The notes under the pieces: generated by a model
Told to the model about the DNA's origin: nothing
Seen by the model: only the letters and a program-made list of their open reading frames with translations
Database searches by the model: none
Program-made: the position numbers and the translations under genes
Shown: positions 33,687-42,361 of the stretch, piece by piece
How the letters are laid out: the number at the start of each line of letters is the position of its first letter
Numbering within the stretch: the first letter of the stretch is position 1
Assembly: GCA_035940775.1 (NCBI GenBank)
Contig: DASZEN010000003.1
Coordinates: 1-64,000, forward strand
DNA length: 64,000 bases
From: DASQYE01 sp035940775
GTDB taxonomy: Bacteria > Acidobacteriota > Blastocatellia > Pyrinomonadales > Pyrinomonadaceae
Direction: 5' to 3'

Positions 33687-35969
33687 ATGCCGGTAGAGCC
33701 GAGCGCCGTTCCGGCCCTTGAGTTGTGGGCCGGAGTCGAATGCACAGTCAATCGCGTAGGCGATCAGTATTTCGATCAGTTGGAACAGAACGGTCATGCC
33801 GCGCGCGCCGATGATCTGGAGCTTTTCGCGCGACTCGGGGTGCGCGCCCTTCGTTACCCGGTCTTGTGGGAGCGGACTGCGCCCGACGGGTTGAAGCGCG
33901 CTCATTGGGATTGGGCCGATGAACGACTGGCACGCCTCAATGAACTCGGGGTGCGAGCAATCGTCGGCCTCGTGCATCACGGCAGCGGCCCGCGCTCGAC
34001 GAGCCTCGTCGATCCCTTCTTCCCGGAAAAGCTGGCCGCCTATGCGCGCGCCGTCGCCGAGCGTTACCCGTGGGTGGACGCCTACACGCCCGTCAACGAG
34101 CCGCTGACCACGGCCCGCTTCAGCGGCCTTTACGGCCACTGGTATCCGCACGGGCGAGACGACCTGACTTTCGCCCGCGCACTACTGACGCAATGCCGCG
34201 CCGTCGTCCTGTCAATGCGCGCCATCCGCGAATCCAACCCCGCCGCCCGGCTCATACAGACAGAGGATTTGGGCAAGACCTTCAGCACGCGGGCGCTCGC
34301 CTATCAGGCGGCCTTTGAAAACGAGCGTCGCTGGCTGAGCTACGACCTGCTTTTGGGCCGCGTCAAGCGCGGCCACCCGATGTGGAGATACCTGCGACGC
34401 ATCGGAGTCCTTCAATCCGAGTTGGACTGGTTCGTGGATAACACTTGCCCGCCTGATGTGATCGGCATCAATCATTACCTGACGAGCGAGCGTTTCCTTG
34501 ATGAAAGACTGGGGCGCTATCCGGCGTGCTCGCACGGCGGAAACGGGCGCGACGCCTACGCCGATGTCGAAGCGGTGCGCGTCAGGGCCGAGGGCACGGC
34601 CGGGCCGAGGGCCCTGATCGAAGAGGCTTGGGAGCGCTACGGGCTGGCGGTGGCTGTGACGGAGGCTCATCTGGGCTGCACGCGCGAAGAGCAGTTGCGA
34701 TGGCTCAAGGAGGTTTGGGAGGCGGCCCACGACGCGCGGCGCAACGGGGTGGACGTGCGTGCCGTCACGGCATGGTCGCTGCTGGGCGCGTATGATTGGG
34801 ATAGCCTTGTGACGCGCGCCGCCGGACATTACGAGCCGGGCGTCTTCGATCTTCGCGCTTCGAGCCCGCGCCCGACGGCGCTGGCGCACATGCTGCGCGA
34901 CCTGGGCCACGGGCGCGAGCATAAGCATGCCGTGCTGGATGCGCCCGGATGGTGGCGCAGGCTCGACCGGCTGCATTATCCGCCTGTCGGTGGCCCACCC
35001 CCACGCGCGGCGCGCACCACGCAGCCCACAATAAAGGCCGGGACACGAGAGATAAAAAGGGGACGCGGGGCGACGCGCCCGCTTTTGATTGCGGGAGCGA
35101 CGGGCACGCTCGGGCGCGCCTTTGCAAGAATCTGCGAGGGCCGCGGCCTCTCCTACAGGCTTCTGACGCGGCGCGAGATGGACATCGCAGACCCTGAAGC
35201 GGTCAGGCAGGCGCTCGCCGAATACGAGCCCTGGGCCATAGTCAACGCCGCGGGCTATGTGCGGGTGGATGACGCCGAGCGCGAGCCCGCGCTCTGCTAT
35301 CGTGAGAACCGGGACGGCCCCGCCACGCTGGCCGACCAATGCGCTTCGCGCGCCACGGCGCTGCTCTCTTTCTCGTCCGATCTGGTCTTCGATGGAGAGA
35401 AGCGGAACCCTTATGTGGAGACGGACGCGACGGCGCCGCTCAACGTCTACGGGCGTAGCAAAGCCGAGGGTGAAGCGCTCTTGATCGCGGCTCATCCTTC
35501 GGCCCTGGTGATACGCACGAGCGCGTTCTTCGGGCCGTGGGATGAATATAATTTTGTGACCGTGGCGCTACGCACTCTGGCCGAAGGGCGCGCATTTGTG
35601 GCCGCCGAAGACGCCACAATCTCGCCCACTTATGTTCCAGACCTGGTGAACGCGAGTCTCGATCTTTTGATAGACGGCGAGCGGGGGATCTGGCACCTGG
35701 CCAATGATGGCGCGATCACCTGGGCCGAGCTGGCGAGAATGGTTGCCGGTCGCGCGGGCCTGGACGCATCGCTCGTCGATGCTCGCCCGACCCTGTCGCT
35801 GGGCCTCAAGAGCGCCCCGCGCCCGCTCTACAGCGTGCTGGGGAGCAATCGCGGCCACCACCTGCTGCGGCCCCTTGAAGATGCCGTCGGCCGTTACCTC
35901 AGAGAGTGCGAGACGCGCTTCGACGCGTTCAGGTATAATACGCCGCGCAAACAGCGGGCCCATCCTTAA
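33687..35969 (+). CDS. GH1 glycosidase fused to RmlD-type reductase
   Basis: About 760 residues with two enzymes in one chain. Residues about 10-430 are a family-1 glycoside hydrolase-like barrel: LWERTAPDGLKRAHWDWADERL, the acid/base NEP in TPVNEPLTTA, and a candidate nucleophile Glu in AVTEAHLG. Residues about 470-760 are a short-chain NAD(P) reductase of the RmlD group: LLIAGATGTLGRAFA, VNAAGYVRVDDAE, STDVVFDG-like SFSSDLVFDGEK and NVYGRSKAEGE. The start at 33687 has an excellent AAGGAGG 6 bases upstream. Presumably it makes or trims deoxysugar-containing glycans. Confidence 0.87.
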   Translation: MPVEPSAVPALELWAGVECTVNRVGDQYFDQLEQNGHAARADDLELFARLGVRALRYPVLWERTAPDGLKRAHWDWADERLARLNELGVRAIVGLVHHGSGPRSTSLVDPFFPEKLAAYARAVAERYPWVDAYTPVNEPLTTARFSGLYGHWYPHGRDDLTFARALLTQCRAVVLSMRAIRESNPAARLIQTEDLGKTFSTRALAYQAAFENERRWLSYDLLLGRVKRGHPMWRYLRRIGVLQSELDWFVDNTCPPDVIGINHYLTSERFLDERLGRYPACSHGGNGRDAYADVEAVRVRAEGTAGPRALIEEAWERYGLAVAVTEAHLGCTREEQLRWLKEVWEAAHDARRNGVDVRAVTAWSLLGAYDWDSLVTRAAGHYEPGVFDLRASSPRPTALAHMLRDLGHGREHKHAVLDAPGWWRRLDRLHYPPVGGPPPRAARTTQPTIKAGTREIKRGRGATRPLLIAGATGTLGRAFARICEGRGLSYRLLTRREMDIADPEAVRQALAEYEPWAIVNAAGYVRVDDAEREPALCYRENRDGPATLADQCASRATALLSFSSDLVFDGEKRNPYVETDATAPLNVYGRSKAEGEALLIAAHPSALVIRTSAFFGPWDEYNFVTVALRTLAEGRAFVAAEDATISPTYVPDLVNASLDLLIDGERGIWHLANDGAITWAELARMVAGRAGLDASLVDARPTLSLGLKSAPRPLYSVLGSNRGHHLLRPLEDAVGRYLRECETRFDAFRYNTPRKQRAHP

Positions 35970-36057
35970 TTGAAACCGTCGAGGCGCTCTGCAAGAGAGG
36001 CTCACGCGCGAGTGTTGGCACGAAAGCCTTTGAGCGAAGGACGGGAGTGAGAGAAGA

Positions 36058-37077
36058 ATGCGTATCTTAGTGACGGGCGGAGCCGGTTATATAGGCAGTG
36101 TCGTGACGGAAGAGTTGTTGAGAGACGGCCACAGCGTCGTCGTCTATGACAATCTCTCGAAGGGGCACAGGGCCGCGCTTGCGCCCGGCGCCGAGTTCGT
36201 GCGCGCAGACCTGATGGAGCGCGAGCGCCTCGCCTCCCTCCTTGAAGAGGGCCGTATCGAGGCCGTCATTCATCTGGCGGCAAGCTCGCTGGTCGGCGAA
36301 TCCGTCACGGAACCCGCCAAATATTATCAAAACAATCTGGTGGCGGGACTCTTGCTGCTCGACGCGATGCGCGAGGCCGGGGTGCGCCGCATCGTCTTTT
36401 CATCGACGGCGGCGACCTACGGCGAGCCCGCCAGGCAGCCCATAGAGGAGAGCGACCCGACCAATCCGACGAATCCTTATGGCGAGACCAAGCTGGCCTT
36501 CGAGCGGGCGCTCAGGTGGTACGAAAATGCCTACGGGATACGCTACGCGAGCCTGCGCTATTTCAATGCGGCGGGCGCAAGCGTTCGGTGCGGCGAGGCT
36601 CACGACCCGGAGACGCACCTGATCCCGATAATTTTGCAAGCGGCGGCCGGGAAAAGAGAGTACGTCGAAATCTACGGCGAGGACTACGAGACGCCTGACG
36701 GGACGTGCGTGCGCGATTACATACACGTCATTGATCTGGCCCGCGCGCACATCCTCGCGCTGGGCATTCTGGGCGAGCGAAGCGCCATCTATAATCTGGG
36801 CTGCGGCGGCGACGGCTATAGCGTGCGCGAGGTGATAGAGGCCGCGCGCGCCGTGACCGGCCGCGAGATTTCCGTGCGCGTTGGCCCACGTCGCGCTGGC
36901 GACCCGGCCCGGCTCGTCGCCAGCTCCTTGAAGATCAAACGAGAGCTTGGATGGATGCCCGAAAGGCAGGACTTATCGACGATCATCACGGATGCCTGGG
37001 CCTGGATGCAGGCGCACCCGCGCGGCTATGAAAGCGATACGGAGGATCGCGCCCGGAGCAGCAAAAGCTCGCCATGA
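36058..37077 (+). CDS. galE: UDP-glucose 4-epimerase
   Basis: A 339-residue extended short-chain dehydrogenase interconverting UDP-glucose and UDP-galactose. Diagnostic segments are ILVTGGAGYIGSVV (NAD site), FSSTAATYGEP and NPYGETKLAFERAL (YxxxK), FNAAGAS, and RDYIHVIDLARAH. It supplies UDP-galactose for glf upstream. It lies 88 bp after the fusion gene, and reads in the same direction. Confidence 0.95.
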   Translation: MRILVTGGAGYIGSVVTEELLRDGHSVVVYDNLSKGHRAALAPGAEFVRADLMERERLASLLEEGRIEAVIHLAASSLVGESVTEPAKYYQNNLVAGLLLLDAMREAGVRRIVFSSTAATYGEPARQPIEESDPTNPTNPYGETKLAFERALRWYENAYGIRYASLRYFNAAGASVRCGEAHDPETHLIPIILQAAAGKREYVEIYGEDYETPDGTCVRDYIHVIDLARAHILALGILGERSAIYNLGCGGDGYSVREVIEAARAVTGREISVRVGPRRAGDPARLVASSLKIKRELGWMPERQDLSTIITDAWAWMQAHPRGYESDTEDRARSSKSSP

Positions 37078-37343
37078 CATGCCCGGCGGGCTAAGCGTCA
37101 CGAAGACCAGCCCGCCGCTTTGAGAGAGGGCGTGTCGCTTCCGCAAGGCAGGGCTCGGACGCCGTATCTTCCGCCTCCAGGATTTCCCATTAAAAAACCG
37201 GCAACTTCTCCCCCGCAAGAGGGCATCAATATATGGCCCGGCACGTAAATTCGCCGGGCATCCGTTTTCGAGAGTGTTTTCGGGTTCGATACCAGTAATG
37301 GGCCGTATCTATACAATCGCGCCTATATTTTGTATAAGTGTTT

Positions 37344-39191
37344 ATGAGCGCAGCAGTCAACCTTGTCCGAGACCTTGATTCATCCCTGATGGAACACGCC
37401 CAGCTTAGCGCGCCGCGCCCCGAATATCCGAGGCCGCAATTCGTGCGCGCACAGTGGTTGAATCTGAACGGCGAATGGGAGTTCGCCTATGACGATGCGA
37501 ATAAGGGGCGCGAGAGCGGCTGGCAGTATGGCCTGCCGCTGGAAAAGCGCATCACGGTTCCCTATCCCTACCAGAGCGAGCTTTCAGGAATCAACGACAA
37601 GGATGTTCACGAAGTAGTCTGGTACTCGCGTAGTTTTGAAGTGCCTTCGGAATGGCTGCGGGCGCATGATTTGCTGCTGCACTTCGGCGCGGTGGACTAT
37701 CGCACGACCGTCTGGGCCAACGGCCAGGAGGTGGGCCATAACCAGGGCGGACACGTGCCCTTCGAGTTCGACATCGCTCCCTACCTGAAACAGGGAACCA
37801 ACCGCCTGACGGTTCGCGTCGAAGACCGCCAGAACCCGCGCCAGCCGCGCGGCAAACAATCGACCACGGGCCGCCCGCACGACATAGACTATTACTGCAC
37901 GACCGGCATCTGGCAGACCGTTTGGCTGGAGCCCGTCCCGACCGTGCGCATCAACGAGATCATCATCAACCCTTCGGCGCGTAAGAGCAGTATAGAGATC
38001 AGCGTTTACCTGCACGCGCCCGCCTCCTCCTGGCGCATGGAGGCCGAGGCTTTTGACGGCGACCGCCTCGTGGCCCACGTTGTCGAAGAGACTTCGACGG
38101 CGACCGGCTGGCTCAGCTTACACATCCCGGATGCAAAGCTCTGGTCGCCCGACGCGCCCCATCTCTACTCGCTGCGGGTGCGTCTGTTCGAGGGCGATCA
38201 ATTACTCGACGAGGTTCTGTCTTACGCCGGTATTCGCGACGTAGAGCTGCGCGATGGCCGCGTCGTGCTCAACGGCCAGCCTGTCTATCTGACGATGGTA
38301 CTGGATCAGGGCTACTGGCCCGAGAGCTATCTGGCTGCGCCTTCGGACGAGGCTTTGCGTACGGACGTGGAGTGGATCAAGCGCTTCGGCTTCAACGGCG
38401 TGCGCAAACACCAGAAGATAGAAGACCCGCGCTGGCTCTACTGGTGCGATAAGTTGGGGCTGCTGGTCTGGGAAGAGATGCCGAACGCGCGCGAGTGGTC
38501 GTCGCAGGCCGAAGAGCGATTGGCCGCCGAATGGAAGCGCGCAGTCCGTCGTGATTACAACCACCCGTGCATCATCTGCTGGGTTCCGGTCAACGAGAGC
38601 ATGGGTTTTCCGGGTCTCAGAAGGAGCCATCCGGGCCAGTATGCTTTTATAGAACGGATGGTCGCCATGACGAGGCAGCTCGACCCCAGACGGCCCGTCA
38701 TAGATAACGACGGCTGGGAGCATACGGACATCACGGACATCTGCGCGATACACGACTATACGCCGACGGCTGAGAAACTGCGCGAGCGTTACCAGGAGGC
38801 ATCACACGGCGGAGAGCTTCCGGCCCACGTGTGGCTTGCCAGCAAGCCGCTTTTTGTGCTCGGCTCGCGCTATCGCGGGCAGCCCATCATGCTGACGGAG
38901 GTGGGCGGATTCCTGCTCGTCCCTTTGGGCATTCCACCCGAAGAGCGCGATCTGCTCTACAAGTTCTACGGCTCTTTCCGCACTCCGGACGAGCTTCTGG
39001 CGAAGTATCGCGATTTGATGGAGGGTATCGCCTCGCTGCGTTTCGTGGCCGGGTTCTGTTATACACAACTGACCGACATCGAGCAGGAGATAAACGGGCT
39101 CCTCACCTATGATCGCAAGCCGAAGGTCGCTCCCGAAGAGATCACGAAAATTCATCGAGAGCTATTCGACACGGGCGTTCCCGTTGCCTAA
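37344..39191 (+). CDS. Family 2 glycoside hydrolase
   Basis: A 615-residue GH2 enzyme of the beta-galactosidase/beta-glucuronidase type. The order is sugar-binding jelly roll (LNGEWEFAYDDANKGRESGW), immunoglobulin-like domain, then the TIM barrel. The acid/base Glu is in CWVPVNESMGF and the nucleophile Glu in IMLTEVGGF. No signal peptide is seen. The start is ATG at 37344; a GTG at 37338 is possible. A spacer of about 265 bp separates it from galE, so it may have its own promoter. Substrate unknown. Confidence 0.9.
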   Translation: MSAAVNLVRDLDSSLMEHAQLSAPRPEYPRPQFVRAQWLNLNGEWEFAYDDANKGRESGWQYGLPLEKRITVPYPYQSELSGINDKDVHEVVWYSRSFEVPSEWLRAHDLLLHFGAVDYRTTVWANGQEVGHNQGGHVPFEFDIAPYLKQGTNRLTVRVEDRQNPRQPRGKQSTTGRPHDIDYYCTTGIWQTVWLEPVPTVRINEIIINPSARKSSIEISVYLHAPASSWRMEAEAFDGDRLVAHVVEETSTATGWLSLHIPDAKLWSPDAPHLYSLRVRLFEGDQLLDEVLSYAGIRDVELRDGRVVLNGQPVYLTMVLDQGYWPESYLAAPSDEALRTDVEWIKRFGFNGVRKHQKIEDPRWLYWCDKLGLLVWEEMPNAREWSSQAEERLAAEWKRAVRRDYNHPCIICWVPVNESMGFPGLRRSHPGQYAFIERMVAMTRQLDPRRPVIDNDGWEHTDITDICAIHDYTPTAEKLRERYQEASHGGELPAHVWLASKPLFVLGSRYRGQPIMLTEVGGFLLVPLGIPPEERDLLYKFYGSFRTPDELLAKYRDLMEGIASLRFVAGFCYTQLTDIEQEINGLLTYDRKPKVAPEEITKIHRELFDTGVPVA

Positions 39192-39299
39192 TGAATCCCA
39201 GGCGCGCCCGAGCGCTTTCGGGGCCGCGAAGGCCGTTTATAAAGGGACGAGGAGCGCGCCTGCCGTCCAGAGAGCTTAAAAGGCCCGCCCCTGTAAGAC

Positions 39300-39331
39300 T
39301 GACAAAACGTCAGTCCCGTGACAAAACTTCA
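39300..39331 (+). promoter_or_regulatory. Tandem palindromic activator sites
   Basis: TGACAAAACGTCA at 39300-39312 and TGACAAAACTTCA at 39319-39331, 19 bp apart. The first is a perfect TGAC-N5-GTCA dyad. Two copies of the same dyad at the same spacing precede the usher-like gene. This layout fits paired binding sites for a dimeric activator, inferred to be an enhancer-binding protein. The protein itself is not in this window. Confidence 0.6.
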
Positions 39332-39453
39332 GACAGGATTGTCCCCTGAAGCCTTTGCGCGCCCGGCTCGGAGCCCCACCTCGGCAGCCCCTTTACCCTC
39401 TTAATCCGACTATCGCCAGCGTTTACAAATCGTCCGGAGCTTTTCCCGGAGCC

Positions 39454-39468
39454 CGGCACGAGGGTTGT
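39454..39468 (+). promoter_or_regulatory. Sigma-54-like promoter element
   Basis: CGGCACG-AGGG-TTGT. The sigma-54 consensus is TGGCACG-N4-TTGC; the GG, the CACG and the 10-bp spacing match, but the -12 GC is GT. The same deviation occurs upstream of the usher-like gene. It is 122 bp downstream of the palindrome pair and about 175 bp before the subunit ATG. Confidence 0.5.
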
Positions 39469-39642
39469 ATAGCCAAACCCGTAGCCGGGACTCTGTGTGC
39501 CCACAAAGTCCCGGCCGAAGACGAACCCTCGCTTATAACTTCACGCTGATTCCTCATCGCAAAAAAGCCATTTCCAACCCCCAATAGAACTGGGGCAAGT
39601 CCTATTGAAGAAAGTTACAATTTAAGGAGAATAAAGACACTA

Positions 39643-40365
39643 ATGCTCAACTCAATCAAACGCGTCGCGCAGGTGGTCTCCGTGGCTATCCTGGTGGCAA
39701 TGACCGCAGCGGTCGCTTCGGCACAGGTTAACACCGGCGGAACGGTCACGATGAGCGGTACGGTCTCAAAATTCGTCGAACTCAATTCGGGCGGTGCCGT
39801 CACGCTCACGGGCAATTCCGGCGGCGGAGTCTCCGTCGACGGTGTCGATGGCCAGTTGCTGGCCGTCAACGTCGCCCTCGGCGAGCTTGGCCCGAGCAAC
39901 GCCAGCAGCTTCGTCAAGGCAAGCGTACCGCTCAAGCTCAGGAGTAATACCAACTACGTGCTCTCGATGAGCGCTACCGTCAACACCACCGGCTCGTCGA
40001 CCAGCAAGATTGCCGCCTCGGACATCGGTTTTGGTATGGGGACGCCCAATCGCCCGGCCACCGGGCCGACTTCAATCGGCGTGGCTTCCGGCACTGACAC
40101 GGATAACACGGCGGGCGACCCGACCGGCGCATCTGTCGGCGCAGTCAACGCCACGACTGGCAGGTACGAGTATACGGCCACCAGGTCGAACCTCGGAGCC
40201 TTTTCATCTTCGACGACCGTTCTCAGTGGCCCACGCATTATGAACGCCGTGCCCCGCACCAACACCAATGGAATGACGGTTCCGGCCATCTTCTCCGTCA
40301 AGCCGCAGTTTTATGAAGACGGCTCGACCATGGCGGTGGCGACTTTCACCATCGCTGCTCCCTAG
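39643..40365 (+). CDS. Secreted pilin-like subunit 1
   Basis: A 240-residue exported protein with a signal peptide (VVSVAILVAMTAAVASAQ). The mature part is rich in Gly, Ser, Thr and Val and predicted all-beta, as in chaperone-usher pilins and spore-coat-U-like proteins. It shares a conserved frame with the next gene: VxVPxxxRSxxxY near the middle, ASDIGFG, then STTVLSGP and IFSVKPQFYEDG followed by a terminal beta strand ATFTI. It has no Cys in the mature part. It is probably the major subunit because a strong hairpin follows it. No exact family was identified. Confidence 0.7.
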   Translation: MLNSIKRVAQVVSVAILVAMTAAVASAQVNTGGTVTMSGTVSKFVELNSGGAVTLTGNSGGGVSVDGVDGQLLAVNVALGELGPSNASSFVKASVPLKLRSNTNYVLSMSATVNTTGSSTSKIAASDIGFGMGTPNRPATGPTSIGVASGTDTDNTAGDPTGASVGAVNATTGRYEYTATRSNLGAFSSSTTVLSGPRIMNAVPRTNTNGMTVPAIFSVKPQFYEDGSTMAVATFTIAAP

Positions 40366-40415
40366 TAACTCATCGCAAGACCGGGGTCTATTCCCTGGTT
40401 TCGAGTTGAGCAACA

Positions 40416-40464
40416 GGTCATGCGTCGCCGCTTTCCAGACAGAGGAAGGCGGCGACGCATGACC
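40416..40464 (+). promoter_or_regulatory. Intercistronic hairpin between subunit genes
   Basis: Arms 40416-40431 and 40449-40464 form a perfect 16-bp stem, which extends by a further GC/AU step on the inner side to about 20 bp around a 7-nt loop. No T-run follows, so it is more likely an mRNA-stability or attenuation element than a terminator. It would make subunit 1 more abundant than downstream products. Confidence 0.6.
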
Positions 40465-40528
40465 ATATAAACCGCCACCGAACCAACCGTCACCGAAGCC
40501 GCGAGCGATGCGGCCACGATGGGCCAGT

Positions 40529-41197
40529 ATGATGAAGCGACGCGCCATCACAATCACGATCTTCTCCTGGCTGCTCCTTCTGTGCGCAGCCGCAGAGACG
40601 CACGCACAATTTGATATTGGCAGCGGCGGCACGCCCACTATTACGGGAGCGCAGGGCGGAACCGTGACGGGCAACTCAAGCGTGCTGCAAGACCTGGTTG
40701 TGACGATCAATTTCGGCGAAGTCTCGCCGATCAACTCTAACAATCTGGTTAAGGTCGTCGTGCCCGTCGCCATCCGCAGCACTGCGCCCTATCAGGTGAC
40801 GGTCTCGGTGGCGGGCACGTTCAACGCAAATTCGCAGGCCGTACAGGCATCCGACATCGGCTTCGGCGTGCTGAATATGCGCCAGATGGGAGCCAAGTCT
40901 CAGGATTGCTCCGTCGCCCACCTCTTTCGCTCGCCCTTCAATAACGATCCATCGACGGGCGTTACAATCAACGCCAGTGGCCGCGCCGCTTATCCTTCAT
41001 CGCTCCAGAACGTCTCGACCTCGACCGTGATTCTGAGCGGGCCGAAACTGACGAGGGGCAGCCTGGCCAGGCGTGAGGCCGACAACGGCTATATCTTCGA
41101 CGCCGTTTTTACTATCAAGCCGCAGTACTACGTTTCGGGAACCTTCAGCGCAACGATCACCTTCACCATCTCGGCCGGGCCCAACGTCGGCTGCTAA
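40529..41197 (+). CDS. Secreted pilin-like subunit 2
   Basis: About 222 residues with a signal peptide (ITIFSWLLLLCAAAETHAQ). It is a paralogue of the preceding subunit: VVVPVAIRSTAPYQVTVSV, ASDIGFGVLNM, STVILSGPKL, FTIKPQYYVSGTF and terminal ATITFTIS. It carries two Cys residues, near the middle (QDCSV) and at the very end (VGC). Two ATGs (40529, 40532) can start it; an earlier in-frame ATG at 40508 would give a longer signal peptide. It sits 15 bp before the chaperone gene. Confidence 0.68.
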   Translation: MMKRRAITITIFSWLLLLCAAAETHAQFDIGSGGTPTITGAQGGTVTGNSSVLQDLVVTINFGEVSPINSNNLVKVVVPVAIRSTAPYQVTVSVAGTFNANSQAVQASDIGFGVLNMRQMGAKSQDCSVAHLFRSPFNNDPSTGVTINASGRAAYPSSLQNVSTSTVILSGPKLTRGSLARREADNGYIFDAVFTIKPQYYVSGTFSATITFTISAGPNVGC

Positions 41198-41212
41198 TAA
41201 AAAATTTCAACC

Positions 41213-42187
41213 ATGAACATGACCACCACCAAAAAGATTTCCAGGCTGCTCATGCCTCTCTTCTGTCTACTGCTACTGATCTTGCTGTTCGCTTCGCTGG
41301 CGGCGCTGGCCGAGGCGCAGAGTGCCGACCCGAGCGTGGTGGCGCAGCAGCAGCAGCAGCAGGCGGCGGCGTCTTCCGAAAGCGATGGACTGGCGATGGC
41401 CCCGGCGCGGTTTGAATTAGAGATGCAGCCGGGCACAGAGACGACGGTCGTCATCAACCTGGACTACCACACGTCCAAAGGAGGCGCGCAGCCGTCGCGC
41501 ATCATGGCGAGTTTGAACGACTGGGACATAAAACCCGGCGGAGAGCTACAGTTTTATAAAGCGGGGACGCTCGCGCGCTCCGCCAGCCCGTGGCTCATCT
41601 ACAGCCCGTCCGAGGTCACTGTGCAGCCGGGCCATACCCATTCCATACGCGTGACCATCTCCGTGCCGAAGGACGCGACGCCGGGCGATCACCTCGCGGC
41701 GCTCATCGTGGAGCAACGGCCCGACACGATCAAATACAACAGGAACATCCGCCAGATGTCGGTGCGCTTTCGCATGGCCTCTATGTTTTACATCACAGTG
41801 CCGCAAACCGTCCGGCGTGGAACGCTCGAAAATCTAGAGGCGGTCGCGGGCCCGAACGGCATCACCATCACACCGACGCTCAAGAATGAGGGCAACAGCG
41901 CCATCCGCCCGCTCTCCTCTGTTCAGATCATAGACTCAAGAGGCCGCACCGTCCTTGAAATGGCTGAGGGCGAATCGCTGCCTGTGCTCGGCGGCGCGCT
42001 GCTGAGTAAACCGCTTCTGATCGAGCAGCCGCTCCCGCCCGGCACTTATACAGTCAAATACAGGGTTGACTTCCAGGGGAACGGCAAGGCGACCGAGGGC
42101 ATCACTGATCTGATAGTCAAAGAGAGCAACCCGCGCGATCCCATCGCGGCGACCTCACCGGCTAAAACGGACAAGAGCAAGCCTTAA
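41213..42187 (+). CDS. PapD-like periplasmic chaperone
   Basis: A 324-residue exported protein. The signal peptide (LFCLLLLILLFASLAALAEA) is followed by a Gln/Ala-rich linker and an immunoglobulin-like domain: LAMAPARFELEMQPG, PWLIYSPSEVTVQPGHTHSIRVTISVP and GDHLAALIVEQRP. These match the pattern of fimbrial chaperones and related DUF916-like proteins, with the Pro-rich strand and hydrophobic alternation. A second beta domain (NGITITPTLKNEGNSAIRPLSSV) follows. It is expected to hold subunits in the periplasm. No ribosome site is visible at 41213. Confidence 0.68.
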   Translation: MNMTTTKKISRLLMPLFCLLLLILLFASLAALAEAQSADPSVVAQQQQQQAAASSESDGLAMAPARFELEMQPGTETTVVINLDYHTSKGGAQPSRIMASLNDWDIKPGGELQFYKAGTLARSASPWLIYSPSEVTVQPGHTHSIRVTISVPKDATPGDHLAALIVEQRPDTIKYNRNIRQMSVRFRMASMFYITVPQTVRRGTLENLEAVAGPNGITITPTLKNEGNSAIRPLSSVQIIDSRGRTVLEMAEGESLPVLGGALLSKPLLIEQPLPPGTYTVKYRVDFQGNGKATEGITDLIVKESNPRDPIAATSPAKTDKSKP

Positions 42188-42292
42188 AAAGATAGCCGCA
42201 AGGCGTGTGCTTATAGCAGGCCCCGTCTCAGTCGCGAGTATGAGCTTCGGGATTGAAACCCGAAAGCTCTAGGCTCGAAAGAGCGGCACGGG

Positions 42293-42350
42293 CAAAAGGA
42301 AAAGCGGTGCGGCAGGTCTTCAAAGCCCTGGCGCACCGCTTTTCCTTTTG
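42293..42350. terminator. Bidirectional terminator between convergent genes
   Basis: Arms 42293-42311 and 42332-42350 form a perfect 19-bp stem with a 20-nt loop. The outer arms are A-rich and T-rich, so it can stop transcription from both the chaperone gene and the usher-like gene, which converge here. Confidence 0.8.
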
Positions 42351-42361
42351 GTTGCGATTAT

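Larger units (their letters stand above)
39192..39642. promoter_or_regulatory. Control region of the chaperone-usher-like operon
   Basis: About 450 bp without a gene between the GH2 gene and the first subunit gene. It holds a pair of 13-bp palindromes (39300-39331) and, downstream, a sigma-54-like element (39454-39468). A matching arrangement lies upstream of the usher-like gene at 45.2-45.4 kb. An AAGGAGA lies 13 bases before the ATG at 39643, a long spacing. Confidence 0.6.

Noticed and set aside
34212..35495. A 427-codon frame on the minus strand
   Set aside because: Antisense of the GH1-RmlD fusion. The predicted product is Arg-rich with no recognisable domain.
37239..37253. CGGCACG-TAAA-TTCG upstream of the GH2 gene as a possible sigma-54 promoter
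   Set aside because: The -12 part does not carry GC or GT at the correct spacing, and no palindrome pair lies upstream.
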